A stretch of DNA of 64,000 nt from Rhodospirillales bacterium (GTDB lineage: Bacteria; Pseudomonadota; Alphaproteobacteria; ATCC43930; CGMCC-115725). The position numbers were made by a program, and so were the translations under genes. The stretch covers positions 17,748 through 81,747 of the forward strand of contig CANJCB010000019.1 of assembly GCA_947473305.1 (NCBI GenBank), given 5' to 3'. The notes below the pieces were generated by a model, which searched no databases, had not been told where the DNA came from, and saw only the letters and a list, made by a program, of their open reading frames with translations. Below are positions 45,954-55,466 of this stretch, piece after piece (the stretch's first letter is position 1; each line of letters opens with the position of its first letter).

Positions 45954-46556
45954 GCATCTGCCACTGAAGGCTCGCACTGGTCGCCACTCGCATCTGATGC
46001 CATAGAGCAGCGACCAATCCTGAGACATGATCCTTCTGTTCGACCCTTAGACCCGATCCTTCCGTCCCGACCGCCTACAGCAAGAGCGGCGCGCGCAGCG
46101 GAGGTCAGGGAGGGCCGCAAGGCCACCGGCGGAGCCGGCGCGCAGCGTCCTTGACCGGAGAGAGCACGGCGCTAGGCTTCGCAGGAAGGGGCTTTCCTTG
46201 GTGAGCGCACCCCCACCCATCTCGCTGCACCCAGCCTCCGATAAGGGAGGGGGGGTCCAAAAACAAACACTCCAGCCCCCCACAAGTGGCGCACGCGTAA
46301 AATGTTTAAAAAGGTTCGATGGTTGATTCCGCGGGGCTGGATGCTCTCTCCATGAACCTCCCGGACTGATTTTTGAGCATCGTTGCGACCGTGACGGAAG
46401 CTATTTCCTAGAACAAGACACAGTCGAGCAGGCTTTACCGGTCATTGCCGGATACATCTTGCAGTTCATTAAGACTCGGTACCTAATGCTGATGCGGTCT
46501 ATCGCCTAAAATCAATAAAGCTGCACGACTAGCTGAACGGCTATTGGGAGGGTGGA
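45954..46556. other. Gene-free stretch upstream of the cas operon
   Basis: About 600 bp. GC-rich, low-complexity DNA at 46050-46280 (with G8 and C6 runs, at 46244-46310) gives way to AT-richer DNA at 46300-46550 that likely holds the csb1 promoter. The short ORFs here lack coding character. I see no convincing gene or RNA. Confidence 0.4.
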
Positions 46557-47780
46557 GTGGACTACTCAACTCTAGTGCGCGTAATCGAACACGATGCCGC
46601 CTTGAGGCGGCGCCAGTCGCTTCAACCGGTCGGCGGCAAAGGGGACAAGATCTTCCCTCCGACCTACCCTGGAGAAGGCCGCAACGCTCAACCACGGCAT
46701 GTCTTCGAGCGACGACGGGTCGCAGGTAACGAAGTTTGGTGTGTGCTTGTCGACAGCGTGCAGAGCCAAGCAAATCGCCTCGAGGAATGTCTGCTTGCAG
46801 CGGCGCGACAGGGATTAATTGACCTTCCTTATGTGACAGTCGATTTCAAAAACTCGAACCTAGCTGGGTTAACCGAGATCACGTCGCTCGATGCGCCTCA
46901 CCGCGTCTATGACGCTATCTTGCGCGATAGCCTTCTCGATGGGCAACCTTTCATGAAGAGCCCACTCGGACTACGCCTAGCCGCAGCAAAACCCGGCAAC
47001 GCTACCGCGCTCCTAGAATCGTCGCCAAGCGCGCTACTGTTTGGTGCATGGCACTCGACGGGGGAAGGCGGCGGATTCGGAGCTAAATTTCCGCGATGCT
47101 TGGTCTCGGAGATCGTTGCCATAGATGCCCCGGTCGACGAGATCATCGACTCGCGCACTGGTGCAATCGATCCGAGAACCTCAGGTCGCCGCACCGGGAG
47201 CCGCATAGACCCGCTAGGCGTGCTTCGTCGGGTCGAGGTATTCAAGGGTCCGGATGGTTGGGATACCGACAAGAAACGCGCGGGCAATGGTGCGAAATCG
47301 GCCCGCCCTTCCGAGATCAATCACGGCAACATTGCCCCTTCTGTCCAGGCGCTCGGGGTCACTTGCGACCATGTCGAGCACGTTGCTGTCATAAGCTTCG
47401 CCGGACTACGCCGCCTCAGCTACGGTGAAGCCTCGCGGGACCGTGCCGGACGAGCCCTGCTTGCCGCTATCGGTCTCGTGGCCCTCGCGGAGCAGGACGC
47501 TCGCGGCTACGCGCTTCGCTCGCGCTGCGACCTAGTTTGCGATGGACGGGCCCCCCTTGAACTAGTTCATGCAGATGGCAGCATCGACACGCTTGACGTA
47601 GCCCATGCCGGTGCGCTTGAGCTGTTTGCTGAGGCACGTCGTGTCGCTGTGGCGTCTGGCTTCGAACTGCGTACGGTTCCAACCCGCCTCATCCCTCAAG
47701 AGAAACTGGTTGAAATTGTCCGCCGCAGCCAGACGCTTGCACTCGAAGGGGAGGGTGGAGAAGCTGAGGATGCGCCGTGA
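46557..47780 (+). CDS. csb1: Type I-G CRISPR Cas7 (Csb1, GSU0053 family)
   Basis: 407 residues from GTG 46557 (GGGAGGGTGGA upstream). Csb1 signatures: SLDAPHRVYDAILRDS, GQPFMKSPLG, ALLFGAWHSTGEGGGFG with KFPRCLVSEIV, RRTGSRIDPLG, and RPSEINHGNIAP. Forms the crRNA-coating backbone of the type I-G (I-U) Cascade. Its stop overlaps the csb2 GTG by 3 nt; all of csb1-csb2-cas3-csb3 are joined by GTGA overlaps. Confidence 0.95.
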   Translation: MDYSTLVRVIEHDAALRRRQSLQPVGGKGDKIFPPTYPGEGRNAQPRHVFERRRVAGNEVWCVLVDSVQSQANRLEECLLAAARQGLIDLPYVTVDFKNSNLAGLTEITSLDAPHRVYDAILRDSLLDGQPFMKSPLGLRLAAAKPGNATALLESSPSALLFGAWHSTGEGGGFGAKFPRCLVSEIVAIDAPVDEIIDSRTGAIDPRTSGRRTGSRIDPLGVLRRVEVFKGPDGWDTDKKRAGNGAKSARPSEINHGNIAPSVQALGVTCDHVEHVAVISFAGLRRLSYGEASRDRAGRALLAAIGLVALAEQDARGYALRSRCDLVCDGRAPLELVHADGSIDTLDVAHAGALELFAEARRVAVASGFELRTVPTRLIPQEKLVEIVRRSQTLALEGEGGEAEDAP

Positions 47781-49222
47781 GTCTCTTCCTCGAAATCGAG
47801 TATCTGCTGGGTGTCGTCTTCGCTGCGCGAAGCCCAGCTGACGATACTCCGGACTGGCCACCCCAGCCTGATCGGATATTTTCCGCGCTGGTCGCTGCCT
47901 GGGGCGGTAGGGGCGAGCACCCCGATGAGCGACGAGCGCTTGAATGGCTCGAAACCCAGCCTGTTCCGGAGATTGACGCGACTGCCGGGTTTCCACGCAC
48001 GGCGCCGACGGTATTTGTCCCACCCAACGATCCGGAGACGAGGCGAATGGGGGACCTCTCCCTCATGCCGGCACTACGTCGCCGACAGCCGCGGCGTTTC
48101 CCGGCTTATCGCCCCGAACATCCGGTAGTTCGCATCATCTGGCGCGACGCCTTGCCAGATGCAGCGACAATGAAGGCGCTCAACGCTCTCGCCGGGGCCA
48201 CCCCCTATGTCGGTCATTCGACCAGCCTGACGCGATGCCATTTTTGCCAAGATGCGTCGTCCGTGAATCCAGTGCCAGCTCGCCGCAGGGTCTATTCCGG
48301 AAGACTGAGCGAGTTGGAGCGATCCTATCGTTCCGAACAACGGCCGAACCCTGGCGATGAAGTCCAAGGGGACCGCGCTACCGTGGCACTTGCACCAACT
48401 GGGATATTCTCGGATGAGTGGCTCGTCCTTGAGCACTTGCGTGGAGAGATGCCTGACCTGCGCGCTATGGCTCTGGTAACGAAGGTACTGCGGAATGCTT
48501 TCATGGCTGGTTACGAGCGGGCCGGCTTGGGAAACTCGGTCCCCCCCATGCTTTCAGGTCACACTGCAAATGGCACGCCTCTAGCCGAACCACACGCGGC
48601 AATCGTCCCTCTCGCGTTCCTAGGCGCGCCATACGCAGACGGTAGCGTCATCGGCTTTGGGGTCATCCCCCCGCGCGGTCAAAACTTCCTTGACCTTGCA
48701 GGCTTTCGCGCAGCGTTGCGCGCGATAGCCCCCTTGAGTGGTGACCATAGCCGGCGCGAGATTGAACTCGTCGGCGACGGCTTCCGCTTTACCCTGGGAA
48801 TCGGGGGTACGCCAACACGCCGTTCTCTCGATCCGACACCCTATGTGACGGCCTCGAAGATTTGGGCAACTGCAACACCGATTGTGATCGATCGCCACCT
48901 TAAGGAATCAAACGCCGCTGGCCGCGCGACCGAAATGGAGAGACTAGTGCGGCGATCGTGCGTCAATATCGGCCTTCCTGAACCAGACCGAATAGTTCTC
49001 GGCAAGCATCCCGCAATTGAGGGTGCTCCTTCAGCTTATCCTTCGCATGGTGCCCCGGCTTGGATGGGCTGGCGGCTACCGACCTCGCTCGCGAGTCGCC
49101 GCCTCACGCATGCCGTTTTACATTTCAGTGAGGCGATCCGTGGCCCAGTTATCCTGGGAGCTGGTCGCTTTGTCGGCCTTGGCCTATGCCGGCCATTGCA
49201 TCGGTCGGAGCCTGACGCGTGA
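47777..49222 (+). CDS. csb2: Type I-G CRISPR Cas5-Cas6-like protein (Csb2, GSU0054 family)
   Basis: 481 residues. N-terminal RAMP half: SLFLEIEYLLGVVFAARSP, PPQPDRIFSALVAAWGG, TVFVPPNDPE, RRQPRRFPAYRPEHP. C-terminal half: HAVLHFSEAIRGPVILGAG followed by the Gly-rich RFVGLGLCRP loop expected of Cas6-like RAMPs. In this subtype Csb2 combines Cas5 and crRNA-processing Cas6 functions; no separate cas6 is present. Confidence 0.93.
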   Translation: MSLFLEIEYLLGVVFAARSPADDTPDWPPQPDRIFSALVAAWGGRGEHPDERRALEWLETQPVPEIDATAGFPRTAPTVFVPPNDPETRRMGDLSLMPALRRRQPRRFPAYRPEHPVVRIIWRDALPDAATMKALNALAGATPYVGHSTSLTRCHFCQDASSVNPVPARRRVYSGRLSELERSYRSEQRPNPGDEVQGDRATVALAPTGIFSDEWLVLEHLRGEMPDLRAMALVTKVLRNAFMAGYERAGLGNSVPPMLSGHTANGTPLAEPHAAIVPLAFLGAPYADGSVIGFGVIPPRGQNFLDLAGFRAALRAIAPLSGDHSRREIELVGDGFRFTLGIGGTPTRRSLDPTPYVTASKIWATATPIVIDRHLKESNAAGRATEMERLVRRSCVNIGLPEPDRIVLGKHPAIEGAPSAYPSHGAPAWMGWRLPTSLASRRLTHAVLHFSEAIRGPVILGAGRFVGLGLCRPLHRSEPDA

Positions 49223-52200
49223 GCGCACAAGCGCTGACACCCAGCGATTTTGGCCGGTTCTTTTTCTCGATCCACGGCACCGCGCCGTTCCCATGGCAAG
49301 AACGGTTACTTGAGACGGTCGCAGCGCATGGAGAGTGGCCCGACGTGCTCGACCTCCCAACGGGGTCAGGAAAGACCGCGGCGCTCGATATAGCGCTGTT
49401 CCACCTGGCGCTTGAGGCCGATCGAGGAGTTGCAAGGCGAGCACCAATGCGTATTGCCTTCGTCGTCGACCGGCGGCTGATCGTCAGCGACGCCTTCGAT
49501 CGCGCTTCTAAGCTATGCCAAGCTCTCGCCAAACCGCCGAACGACCTCGTAGCGCGCGTTGCCACAGCCCTGCGCAGACTAGCGGGCGAGGACGAGCCGC
49601 CCCTCATCGTGCGTGAAATGCGCGGTGGTGTGCCGCGCGAGGACGATTGGGCGCGTACACCTGTCCAGCCAGTTATCCTGTGTTCGACCGTTGATCAAGT
49701 CGGATCTCGCCTGCTGTTCCGCGGTTACGGTATCAGCGACCGGATGAAACCTGTGCATGCCGGCTTGCTCGGCTCCGACTGCCTAATCCTGCTCGATGAG
49801 GCGCATCTCTCGGAGCCCTTCCGACAGACACTCTCAGCCCTGGAGCGCCTGAGAAGGCCGGATACTGCCCCTTGGCAGGTTGCATTGCTCACGGCGACAC
49901 CGGGACGACCAGCCAAGAGGCCCTTCGCTCTCGGTGACCTTGATCGGGCCAATGCAATCCTTGCTCCCCGGCTTACCGCTCGTAAACCGGCTCGACTTGT
50001 TGAAATCACTGGAAAATCGGTCCCAGGCAGCACGGATCCGCGAATAGAAAGAATCGAGATTGAGGCCACGGCGACGTTGAGGGCATTGCAAACCGATGGA
50101 ATCCTCAATCCGGCAGTGGGTATCGTTGTGAATCGCGTTGCGCTGGCTCGCGCATTGTTTGAGAATCTTAGGACTGCTCTGCCTAACGCCGCGGTGACGC
50201 TGATCATCGGTCCGGCGCGCGGGGTCGATCGAGAAGAGCGACGGCGTGAACTGGCGCCAATCCGCACGCGTAGCCTCGACGAAGCAAGAGCTCTCGACCG
50301 ACCGGTGATCGTTGTTGCCACCCAAACAATAGAGGCGGGGGTCGATATCGATCTCGACGGCATAGTGACAGAAGCCGCGGCACTCGATGCCCTACGCCAA
50401 CGGTTCGGTAGATTGAATCGCGCCGGCCGTGCGATCAGGGCGGTCGGCGTTATCGTGGGTAATCAGGAGGATCTGGGGCCCAAAGCCGATGATCCGGTTT
50501 ACGGAGGTAGCGCCGCCAAGACATGGGCCGCGCTGAGGACGCTTGCATCTGAGGCTGCCGACCAACTCGTTGATTTTGGGGTAGAGGCCTTGCCCCCACG
50601 TCTCGCGCCCTGGCCGATCGAAGAACTAAGCGCACCCCAACCGAATGCTCCGGTGGTTCTGCCAGCTTATGCCGATCTTTGGGCCCAAACGTCACCGATC
50701 CCGAACGCGGACCCCGAAGTCTCTCTGTTCCTCCACGGTCCAGACCGCTCACCGGCAAGCGTTCAGATAGTCTGGCGGGCCGACATCAGTACAGCAGAGT
50801 TGGGAGCTGCTCGACATCAGTCGGAAGTACGCGAGAGGTTGACGGAACTACTCGGCCTTTCCCCTCCGCGTTCTGCGGAGGCAATTGAAGTACCGATCTG
50901 GGCCGCTCGTGCGCTGTTACGGCAGCAACCGGAGACCCTGGATGTCCTCTCCGACACAGCTGAGCGACCTCCCGAAGAAGAGGGTGTCGGAAGCAATCGT
51001 CTCGCCTTCCGCTACCGCGGCGATGACGATCAGGAAACGCGGCCCATTCTTCCCGAGGAACTCCGTGCCGGCGACCTGATCGTCATCCCAGCATTATATG
51101 GCGGCTGCGACGCGTGGGGTTGGCATCCCCAATCCAGCACCGCAGCGACCGATGTAGCCGAAAATGCGGCATGGAGTTATCGGTCGCACAGCTTTGCCGT
51201 TCGCCTGACGCCCGCGTTGATACGTCAGGCTCTGCAATCAGAGATACAAAATGACGAGGTGGAAGTCCGATCCGGTCGTGGCGACGCTGCAGTCCGACTG
51301 CCGGCGTTGCTCGCAGCTCATAGTGAGTACAGCGCGCGAGACTTGCTGGATACGATTCTCGATCTCGAACTGCCTGAGCGCTTACGTGACTGGCTCGAGG
51401 CATTGCGCGACCGCGCACGGCGCCTCCAGCATACCTTCCCTTACGGTCTCGATGCGGAGGGATTCCCGGGTGGTATCGTCTTCCGAGCGCCGCTTGGTCT
51501 CGACCGGGAGGAAAACCCAGATCACATTACCTCCGCTTCAGCGACAGAGACCGACGAACTTGGTTCGATGCCGGGCTATGCGCAGTCTCTCGACGAGCAT
51601 TCACTAGAGGTACGGCATTACGCTTCAACCTTCACCGAACGCGCCGGTCTCGCCGCACCAGTTGCCGCCGACGTCGCACTCGCCGCCTACCTCCACGATG
51701 CCGGCAAGCTCGACCCCCGCTTCCAAGCCTATCTTGCCGGCGGCGATCCGCTTGGCTGGGATGAGACCAGAGTCGCGGCGAAATCCGGTCGGCGTGTGCT
51801 GCCGAAAGACGCCCAGAAGCGTTCAGGCCTGCCCGACCGTTGGCGCCATGAGGCGTTCTCCGTACGGCTCGCCCAACTCCATCCAAACTTCGAAGCAGCT
51901 AATGATCCAGCGCTTGTCCTATGGCTCATAGGCGTCCATCACGGTTTGGGCCGGCCGCTTTTCCCGCATGCTGATCCGCTTGATGCCGTAGTCCGCATTG
52001 ACCTTCCCGGTGCCCTCGGGCAGGCAGCGTGGCAACTTCATTCGGGTGCTGGGCCGCAATCGCTTGCTTTCGATTTCCAGGGGCTCGATTGGTGTCAGGT
52101 CTTCGAGGCCTTGCGAAGACGCTATGGTATTTGGGGCCTTGCTCGGTTGGAGGCTTTCGTGCGCCTCGCCGACCATCGGGCTTCTGAAGCGGCGGGTCGT

Positions 52201-52227
52201 CGTATCGCCGAGGAAGGAATGCAGTGA
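49219..52227 (+). CDS. cas3: Cas3 helicase-nuclease with C-terminal HD domain
   Basis: 1002 residues. Superfamily 2 helicase first: TGSGKT at 48-53, DEAH at 193-196, IEAGVDIDLDG and QRFGRLNRAG (motifs V/VI). HD nuclease last: AAYLHDAGKLDPRF with H826-D827, and a second His in LWLIGVHHGLGRP. The helicase-then-HD order, reverse of type I-C/E Cas3, is the mark of type I-G/U. It unwinds and degrades target DNA recruited by Cascade. No gap or frameshift seen. Confidence 0.95.
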   Translation: MSAQALTPSDFGRFFFSIHGTAPFPWQERLLETVAAHGEWPDVLDLPTGSGKTAALDIALFHLALEADRGVARRAPMRIAFVVDRRLIVSDAFDRASKLCQALAKPPNDLVARVATALRRLAGEDEPPLIVREMRGGVPREDDWARTPVQPVILCSTVDQVGSRLLFRGYGISDRMKPVHAGLLGSDCLILLDEAHLSEPFRQTLSALERLRRPDTAPWQVALLTATPGRPAKRPFALGDLDRANAILAPRLTARKPARLVEITGKSVPGSTDPRIERIEIEATATLRALQTDGILNPAVGIVVNRVALARALFENLRTALPNAAVTLIIGPARGVDREERRRELAPIRTRSLDEARALDRPVIVVATQTIEAGVDIDLDGIVTEAAALDALRQRFGRLNRAGRAIRAVGVIVGNQEDLGPKADDPVYGGSAAKTWAALRTLASEAADQLVDFGVEALPPRLAPWPIEELSAPQPNAPVVLPAYADLWAQTSPIPNADPEVSLFLHGPDRSPASVQIVWRADISTAELGAARHQSEVRERLTELLGLSPPRSAEAIEVPIWAARALLRQQPETLDVLSDTAERPPEEEGVGSNRLAFRYRGDDDQETRPILPEELRAGDLIVIPALYGGCDAWGWHPQSSTAATDVAENAAWSYRSHSFAVRLTPALIRQALQSEIQNDEVEVRSGRGDAAVRLPALLAAHSEYSARDLLDTILDLELPERLRDWLEALRDRARRLQHTFPYGLDAEGFPGGIVFRAPLGLDREENPDHITSASATETDELGSMPGYAQSLDEHSLEVRHYASTFTERAGLAAPVAADVALAAYLHDAGKLDPRFQAYLAGGDPLGWDETRVAAKSGRRVLPKDAQKRSGLPDRWRHEAFSVRLAQLHPNFEAANDPALVLWLIGVHHGLGRPLFPHADPLDAVVRIDLPGALGQAAWQLHSGAGPQSLAFDFQGLDWCQVFEALRRRYGIWGLARLEAFVRLADHRASEAAGRRIAEEGMQ

Positions 52228-53201
52228 CCCGCGCAGCGCAGCGCCACCGCCTTTCGGGGCTCGAGCCGGACAACCTGCTTGCCTTCCTCGCACTGCTCGG
52301 CCTTCTGCGCGCGCTAGAGACTGTCCGCCCGGAATGGCGCCCCCGGGCGGCCTGGGATGTAGAACAATCGCCGCTGCGGCCGGTGCTGACCCTTGGCGTA
52401 GGGCAGATGTCCACGGCGGTAGCCGACGCGGCGGCTGATGGCGCGGCTCGGCTTGCCAAGTTTTATCGGTTTCCCGCCGATCCTGCGCCTGACGCCAGTC
52501 CACAGAACGACCTGAACTATACCGATGAGGTCGCGCGCCAGCTACTTTCCGCGAGCCTCGCTGATGACGGGCGCGAGCGTGCCGATCTTTGGGCCGCGCT
52601 CATGTCCGATGCCGCCGCAAAGGATGCCCAAATCGAGGCGACCCCGCTATGTCTGCTCTTCGGCCAGGGACATCAACACTTCCTCGACCGCCTCGCTAAG
52701 GTGCCGTGCCTTGCTGTCACACCACCGCGAGGGCAGGGAAAGTCGACTGTCACACCCACTCCGGGGCAGACGATGTGTGAGGCCCTGTTCGAGCCTTGGA
52801 AGCGGCAGGACCCAACCCCGGCATTCCGCTGGGACCCGTCAGAGGATGTGCGATATGCTCTGAGGGCGGACAATCCGGCGGGGACCAAATCTACGACCCA
52901 GCACGGCGCGAACCGCTTGGCCGCCTTGGGCCTAGCTGCGCTCACGACGACCCCGGCGCAGCGAGGTCCGCGGGTGCGACTTCAGGTCCTGGGCGGCTGG
53001 TTCGAGCGCAATGACTTCAGCTTTGCCTGGCCAATCTGGCGCGATGCGGCGAGCCTTGCAGCCATCCGGGCACTGCTCTCGCATCCGGGCCTGCGCGATG
53101 GCCCTGAGGCGCTTGCCCATCTCGGCGTCACGCAGGTCAGGCGTACCCGCCGAATAGCGGTGGGAAAGTTTATGAACTTCATCCGCGCCGAGCCAGTCTA
53201 A
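52224..53201 (+). CDS. Short Cas8-like subunit of type I-G/U (Csb3-like)
   Basis: 325 residues, starting at GTG 52224. The N-terminus (LSGLEPDNLLAFLALLGLLRALE) resembles the first residues of Csx17/Cas8g, and the C-terminus ends with GVTQVRRTRRIAVGKFMNF. It is much shorter than a typical Csx17 and sits where the large subunit belongs. I read it as the Csb3/Cas8u1-type large-subunit equivalent. Identification rests on position and N-terminus; homology to a named family should be confirmed. Confidence 0.75.
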   Translation: MTRAAQRHRLSGLEPDNLLAFLALLGLLRALETVRPEWRPRAAWDVEQSPLRPVLTLGVGQMSTAVADAAADGAARLAKFYRFPADPAPDASPQNDLNYTDEVARQLLSASLADDGRERADLWAALMSDAAAKDAQIEATPLCLLFGQGHQHFLDRLAKVPCLAVTPPRGQGKSTVTPTPGQTMCEALFEPWKRQDPTPAFRWDPSEDVRYALRADNPAGTKSTTQHGANRLAALGLAALTTTPAQRGPRVRLQVLGGWFERNDFSFAWPIWRDAASLAAIRALLSHPGLRDGPEALAHLGVTQVRRTRRIAVGKFMNFIRAEPV

Positions 53202-53205
53202 CAGT

Positions 53206-54939
53206 TTGTCCACTCCGGATCAACTGATCCTTGATCTTCCGGCGCCATCAGTCATTGGAGACGTGCCATTAATACCGGCACGCATGGTGAATGAATACCT
53301 TTACTGCCCGCGCCTCGCTTACCTGATGTGGACGCAGGCCGAGTGGTTGGACAGCGGCGACACTGTAGAGGGCCGTCGCGTCCATGCTAGGGTCGATCGC
53401 TCCAGCGTTCCGCTTCCACCTCCCAACGAACTCGACGTCGATGATAAGCGCGCTGTGAGCCGTTCCCTGACACTGAGTTCAGCAACTCTGGGCGTTATAG
53501 CAAAGATCGATGTGGCGGAGGCGGAGGGTGGCATCGTTACCCCGATCGACTACAAGCGCGGCCGCCGTCCACACGCCGCACAGGGAGCCTACGAGCCGGA
53601 GCGGGTACAGGTCTGCCTTCAGGCATTGCTCCTTGAAGAGAATGGTTATCGAGTTGACGTCGGTATGCTCTATTTCGCCGAAAGTAAGGAGCGTGTGCCC
53701 GTTATACTTGATCCCGAGCTGCGAGCTGCCGCCCGTGCAGCAGTGCACGGCCTCCGTCTTCAAGTTTCGCAAGGCCGCATCCCGCCACCCCTGCGAGGCA
53801 GCCCGAAATGTCCGCGATGCTCCGTCGTCTCGATTTGCCTCCCAGATGAAGTAGAAAATCTCAACGGTTCGCCGCTCGCGCCACGGCCGATCGCGGTGCC
53901 CGCTGACGAGGCTCTACCACTGATCGTCCAGTCGCAGCATGCGCGTATCGCCAAGGATGGGGAAACGCTCAAGATCACTGATGAGACGCTGGGCGAGAAA
54001 GTAGTTCGGATAGGCGAAATCTCCGACGTAGCACTCTTCGGCAATGTCGCGATCACTACACCAGCACTCATGACCTTGCTTGAGCGCGAGATCCCTGTGA
54101 CTTTTCACAGCCACGGCGGTTGGTTCCGAGGCATCGCCCATGGTCTCGGACATCGCAATGTTGAAGTACGAACAGCCCAATACCGTATGAGCTTCGACGA
54201 TGCGTTCTGTCTTCGCTTTGCACGCGCGTTGGTGGCAGCCAAGATCACAAATCAGCGGACGATGCTCAGACGAAACTGGCGCGGCGCGGAAGATGCTCGC
54301 GAGGTGGCGCTCGACCGGCTCACGGCGGCGCGAAAGTCATCTGGAGGCGCGGCAGGAATGCCAGAACTACTAGGCCTAGAAGGCGATGCAGCAGCTAACT
54401 ATTTCCGCGCCCTCTCAATACTGCTTGCTCCGCCCGTTTCGGGTGAAGATACGGCGAGTGCATCACTGTCCTTCCGCTTCGACGCACGAAACCGACGGCC
54501 ACCCCTCGACCCGGTCAACGCAATGCTGTCGCTTGCATATGCTATGCTTGCGCGGCAGGTCACTATCACGCTTGCTGGCGTTGGCCTCGATCCCTATCGA
54601 GGCTTCTACCATGCGCCACGTTATGGTCGCCCTGCGCTAGCGCTTGATGTCATGGAGCCATTCCGGCCGATTATCGCTGACAGCGTGGTGTTGTCAGTCA
54701 TCAATACTGGCGAGCTCCGTGCCAGGGATTTCGTGATCGCTGCGACTGGGACTGCTCTAACCCCGGCCGGTCGCCGGCGCTTCATTGAGGCCTTCGAGCG
54801 CCGGCTGTCCCAGGAGACAACCCATCCCATATTTGGCTATCGCGTGAGCATGCGTCGGCTGATCATGATACAGGCGCGTTTGTTAACCCGTTTTCTTTTG
54901 GGCGAGTTGTCGAACTATCCGCACTATCTACCGCGCTGA
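53206..54939 (+). CDS. cas4-cas1: Cas4-Cas1 fusion
   Basis: 577 residues. Cas4 half (about 1-220): iron-sulfur Cys C34, C202, C205, C211 and the nuclease motif TPIDYKRGRRP (D115, K117), with D102 earlier. Cas1 half (about 235-577): catalytic E392 (LLGLEGDAA), H469 (FYHAPRYG) and E484 (DVMEPFRP). Both halves look active. The fusion is typical of type I-G and trims and integrates PAM-selected prespacers. Start appears to be TTG 53206, coupled to the csb3 stop 4 nt upstream; no ATG precedes the Cys34 region in a usable place. Confidence 0.95.
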   Translation: MSTPDQLILDLPAPSVIGDVPLIPARMVNEYLYCPRLAYLMWTQAEWLDSGDTVEGRRVHARVDRSSVPLPPPNELDVDDKRAVSRSLTLSSATLGVIAKIDVAEAEGGIVTPIDYKRGRRPHAAQGAYEPERVQVCLQALLLEENGYRVDVGMLYFAESKERVPVILDPELRAAARAAVHGLRLQVSQGRIPPPLRGSPKCPRCSVVSICLPDEVENLNGSPLAPRPIAVPADEALPLIVQSQHARIAKDGETLKITDETLGEKVVRIGEISDVALFGNVAITTPALMTLLEREIPVTFHSHGGWFRGIAHGLGHRNVEVRTAQYRMSFDDAFCLRFARALVAAKITNQRTMLRRNWRGAEDAREVALDRLTAARKSSGGAAGMPELLGLEGDAAANYFRALSILLAPPVSGEDTASASLSFRFDARNRRPPLDPVNAMLSLAYAMLARQVTITLAGVGLDPYRGFYHAPRYGRPALALDVMEPFRPIIADSVVLSVINTGELRARDFVIAATGTALTPAGRRRFIEAFERRLSQETTHPIFGYRVSMRRLIMIQARLLTRFLLGELSNYPHYLPR

Positions 54940-54944
54940 CTGCT

Positions 54945-55238
54945 ATGGCCGATGAGCGATTGTTCATTGTCACCTATGATATCGCCGACCAGCGTCGATG
55001 GCGGCGCGTCTTTCGCACCCTCAATGGTTATGGAGAATGGTTGCAACTTTCAGTGTTCCAATGTCGGCTCACTAGCCGCCGTCGCGCCGAACTCGAGACT
55101 AAACTGCGCGAGCTAATCAAGGCCGGCGACGACCATGTGCTGTTGATCGATGTCGGTCCGGCAGGAGGCATTACGGTCGCTGTTGCGAGCATCGGCAAGA
55201 CGTTTGCCGTGATTGAGCGTCATGCGACAGTGATATAG
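54945..55238 (+). CDS. cas2: Cas2
   Basis: 97 residues. Ferredoxin-like fold with N-terminal FIVTYDIADQRRWRRVFR (catalytic-type Asp) and QLSVFQCRLTSRRRAEL. Structural partner of Cas1 in spacer integration. Last cas gene; ends 228 bp before the first repeat. Confidence 0.95.
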   Translation: MADERLFIVTYDIADQRRWRRVFRTLNGYGEWLQLSVFQCRLTSRRRAELETKLRELIKAGDDHVLLIDVGPAGGITVAVASIGKTFAVIERHATVI

Positions 55239-55466
55239 TGATACATTCGCTTGGTTAGGTTCTTGCCGCCACCCCCAGGCGGGCGGCTCAGTGGCATTCG
55301 TTATGCCGGACTCGCTCGATATGTTCTAGTGGTTTGAAATATATAGGCTAATTGACATTGTGAAGTTTCTAGACCGCGGGGCAGTTGCCCCGCGTCCTAC
55401 CCTAATGACCGACCGCTCGAAATCACGGCATTTAACCGCGGCACTTCAATCACTTACAAAGTGCCG
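55239..55466 (+). promoter_or_regulatory. CRISPR leader
   Basis: 228 bp between cas2 and the first repeat, with an AT-rich core (55330-55370). A perfect 20-bp inverted repeat, CGCGGGGCA-GT-TGCCCCGCG, lies at 55375-55394. A GCCGCC/GGCGGC hairpin at 55266-55288 may attenuate cas readthrough. Repeats end in ATTGAAGC, which indicates transcription rightward from here. Confidence 0.7.

Noticed and set aside
46047..46283. Short minus-strand ORF in the GC-rich block before the cas operon
   Set aside because: Low-complexity Arg/Ser/Ala product and no ribosome-binding site.
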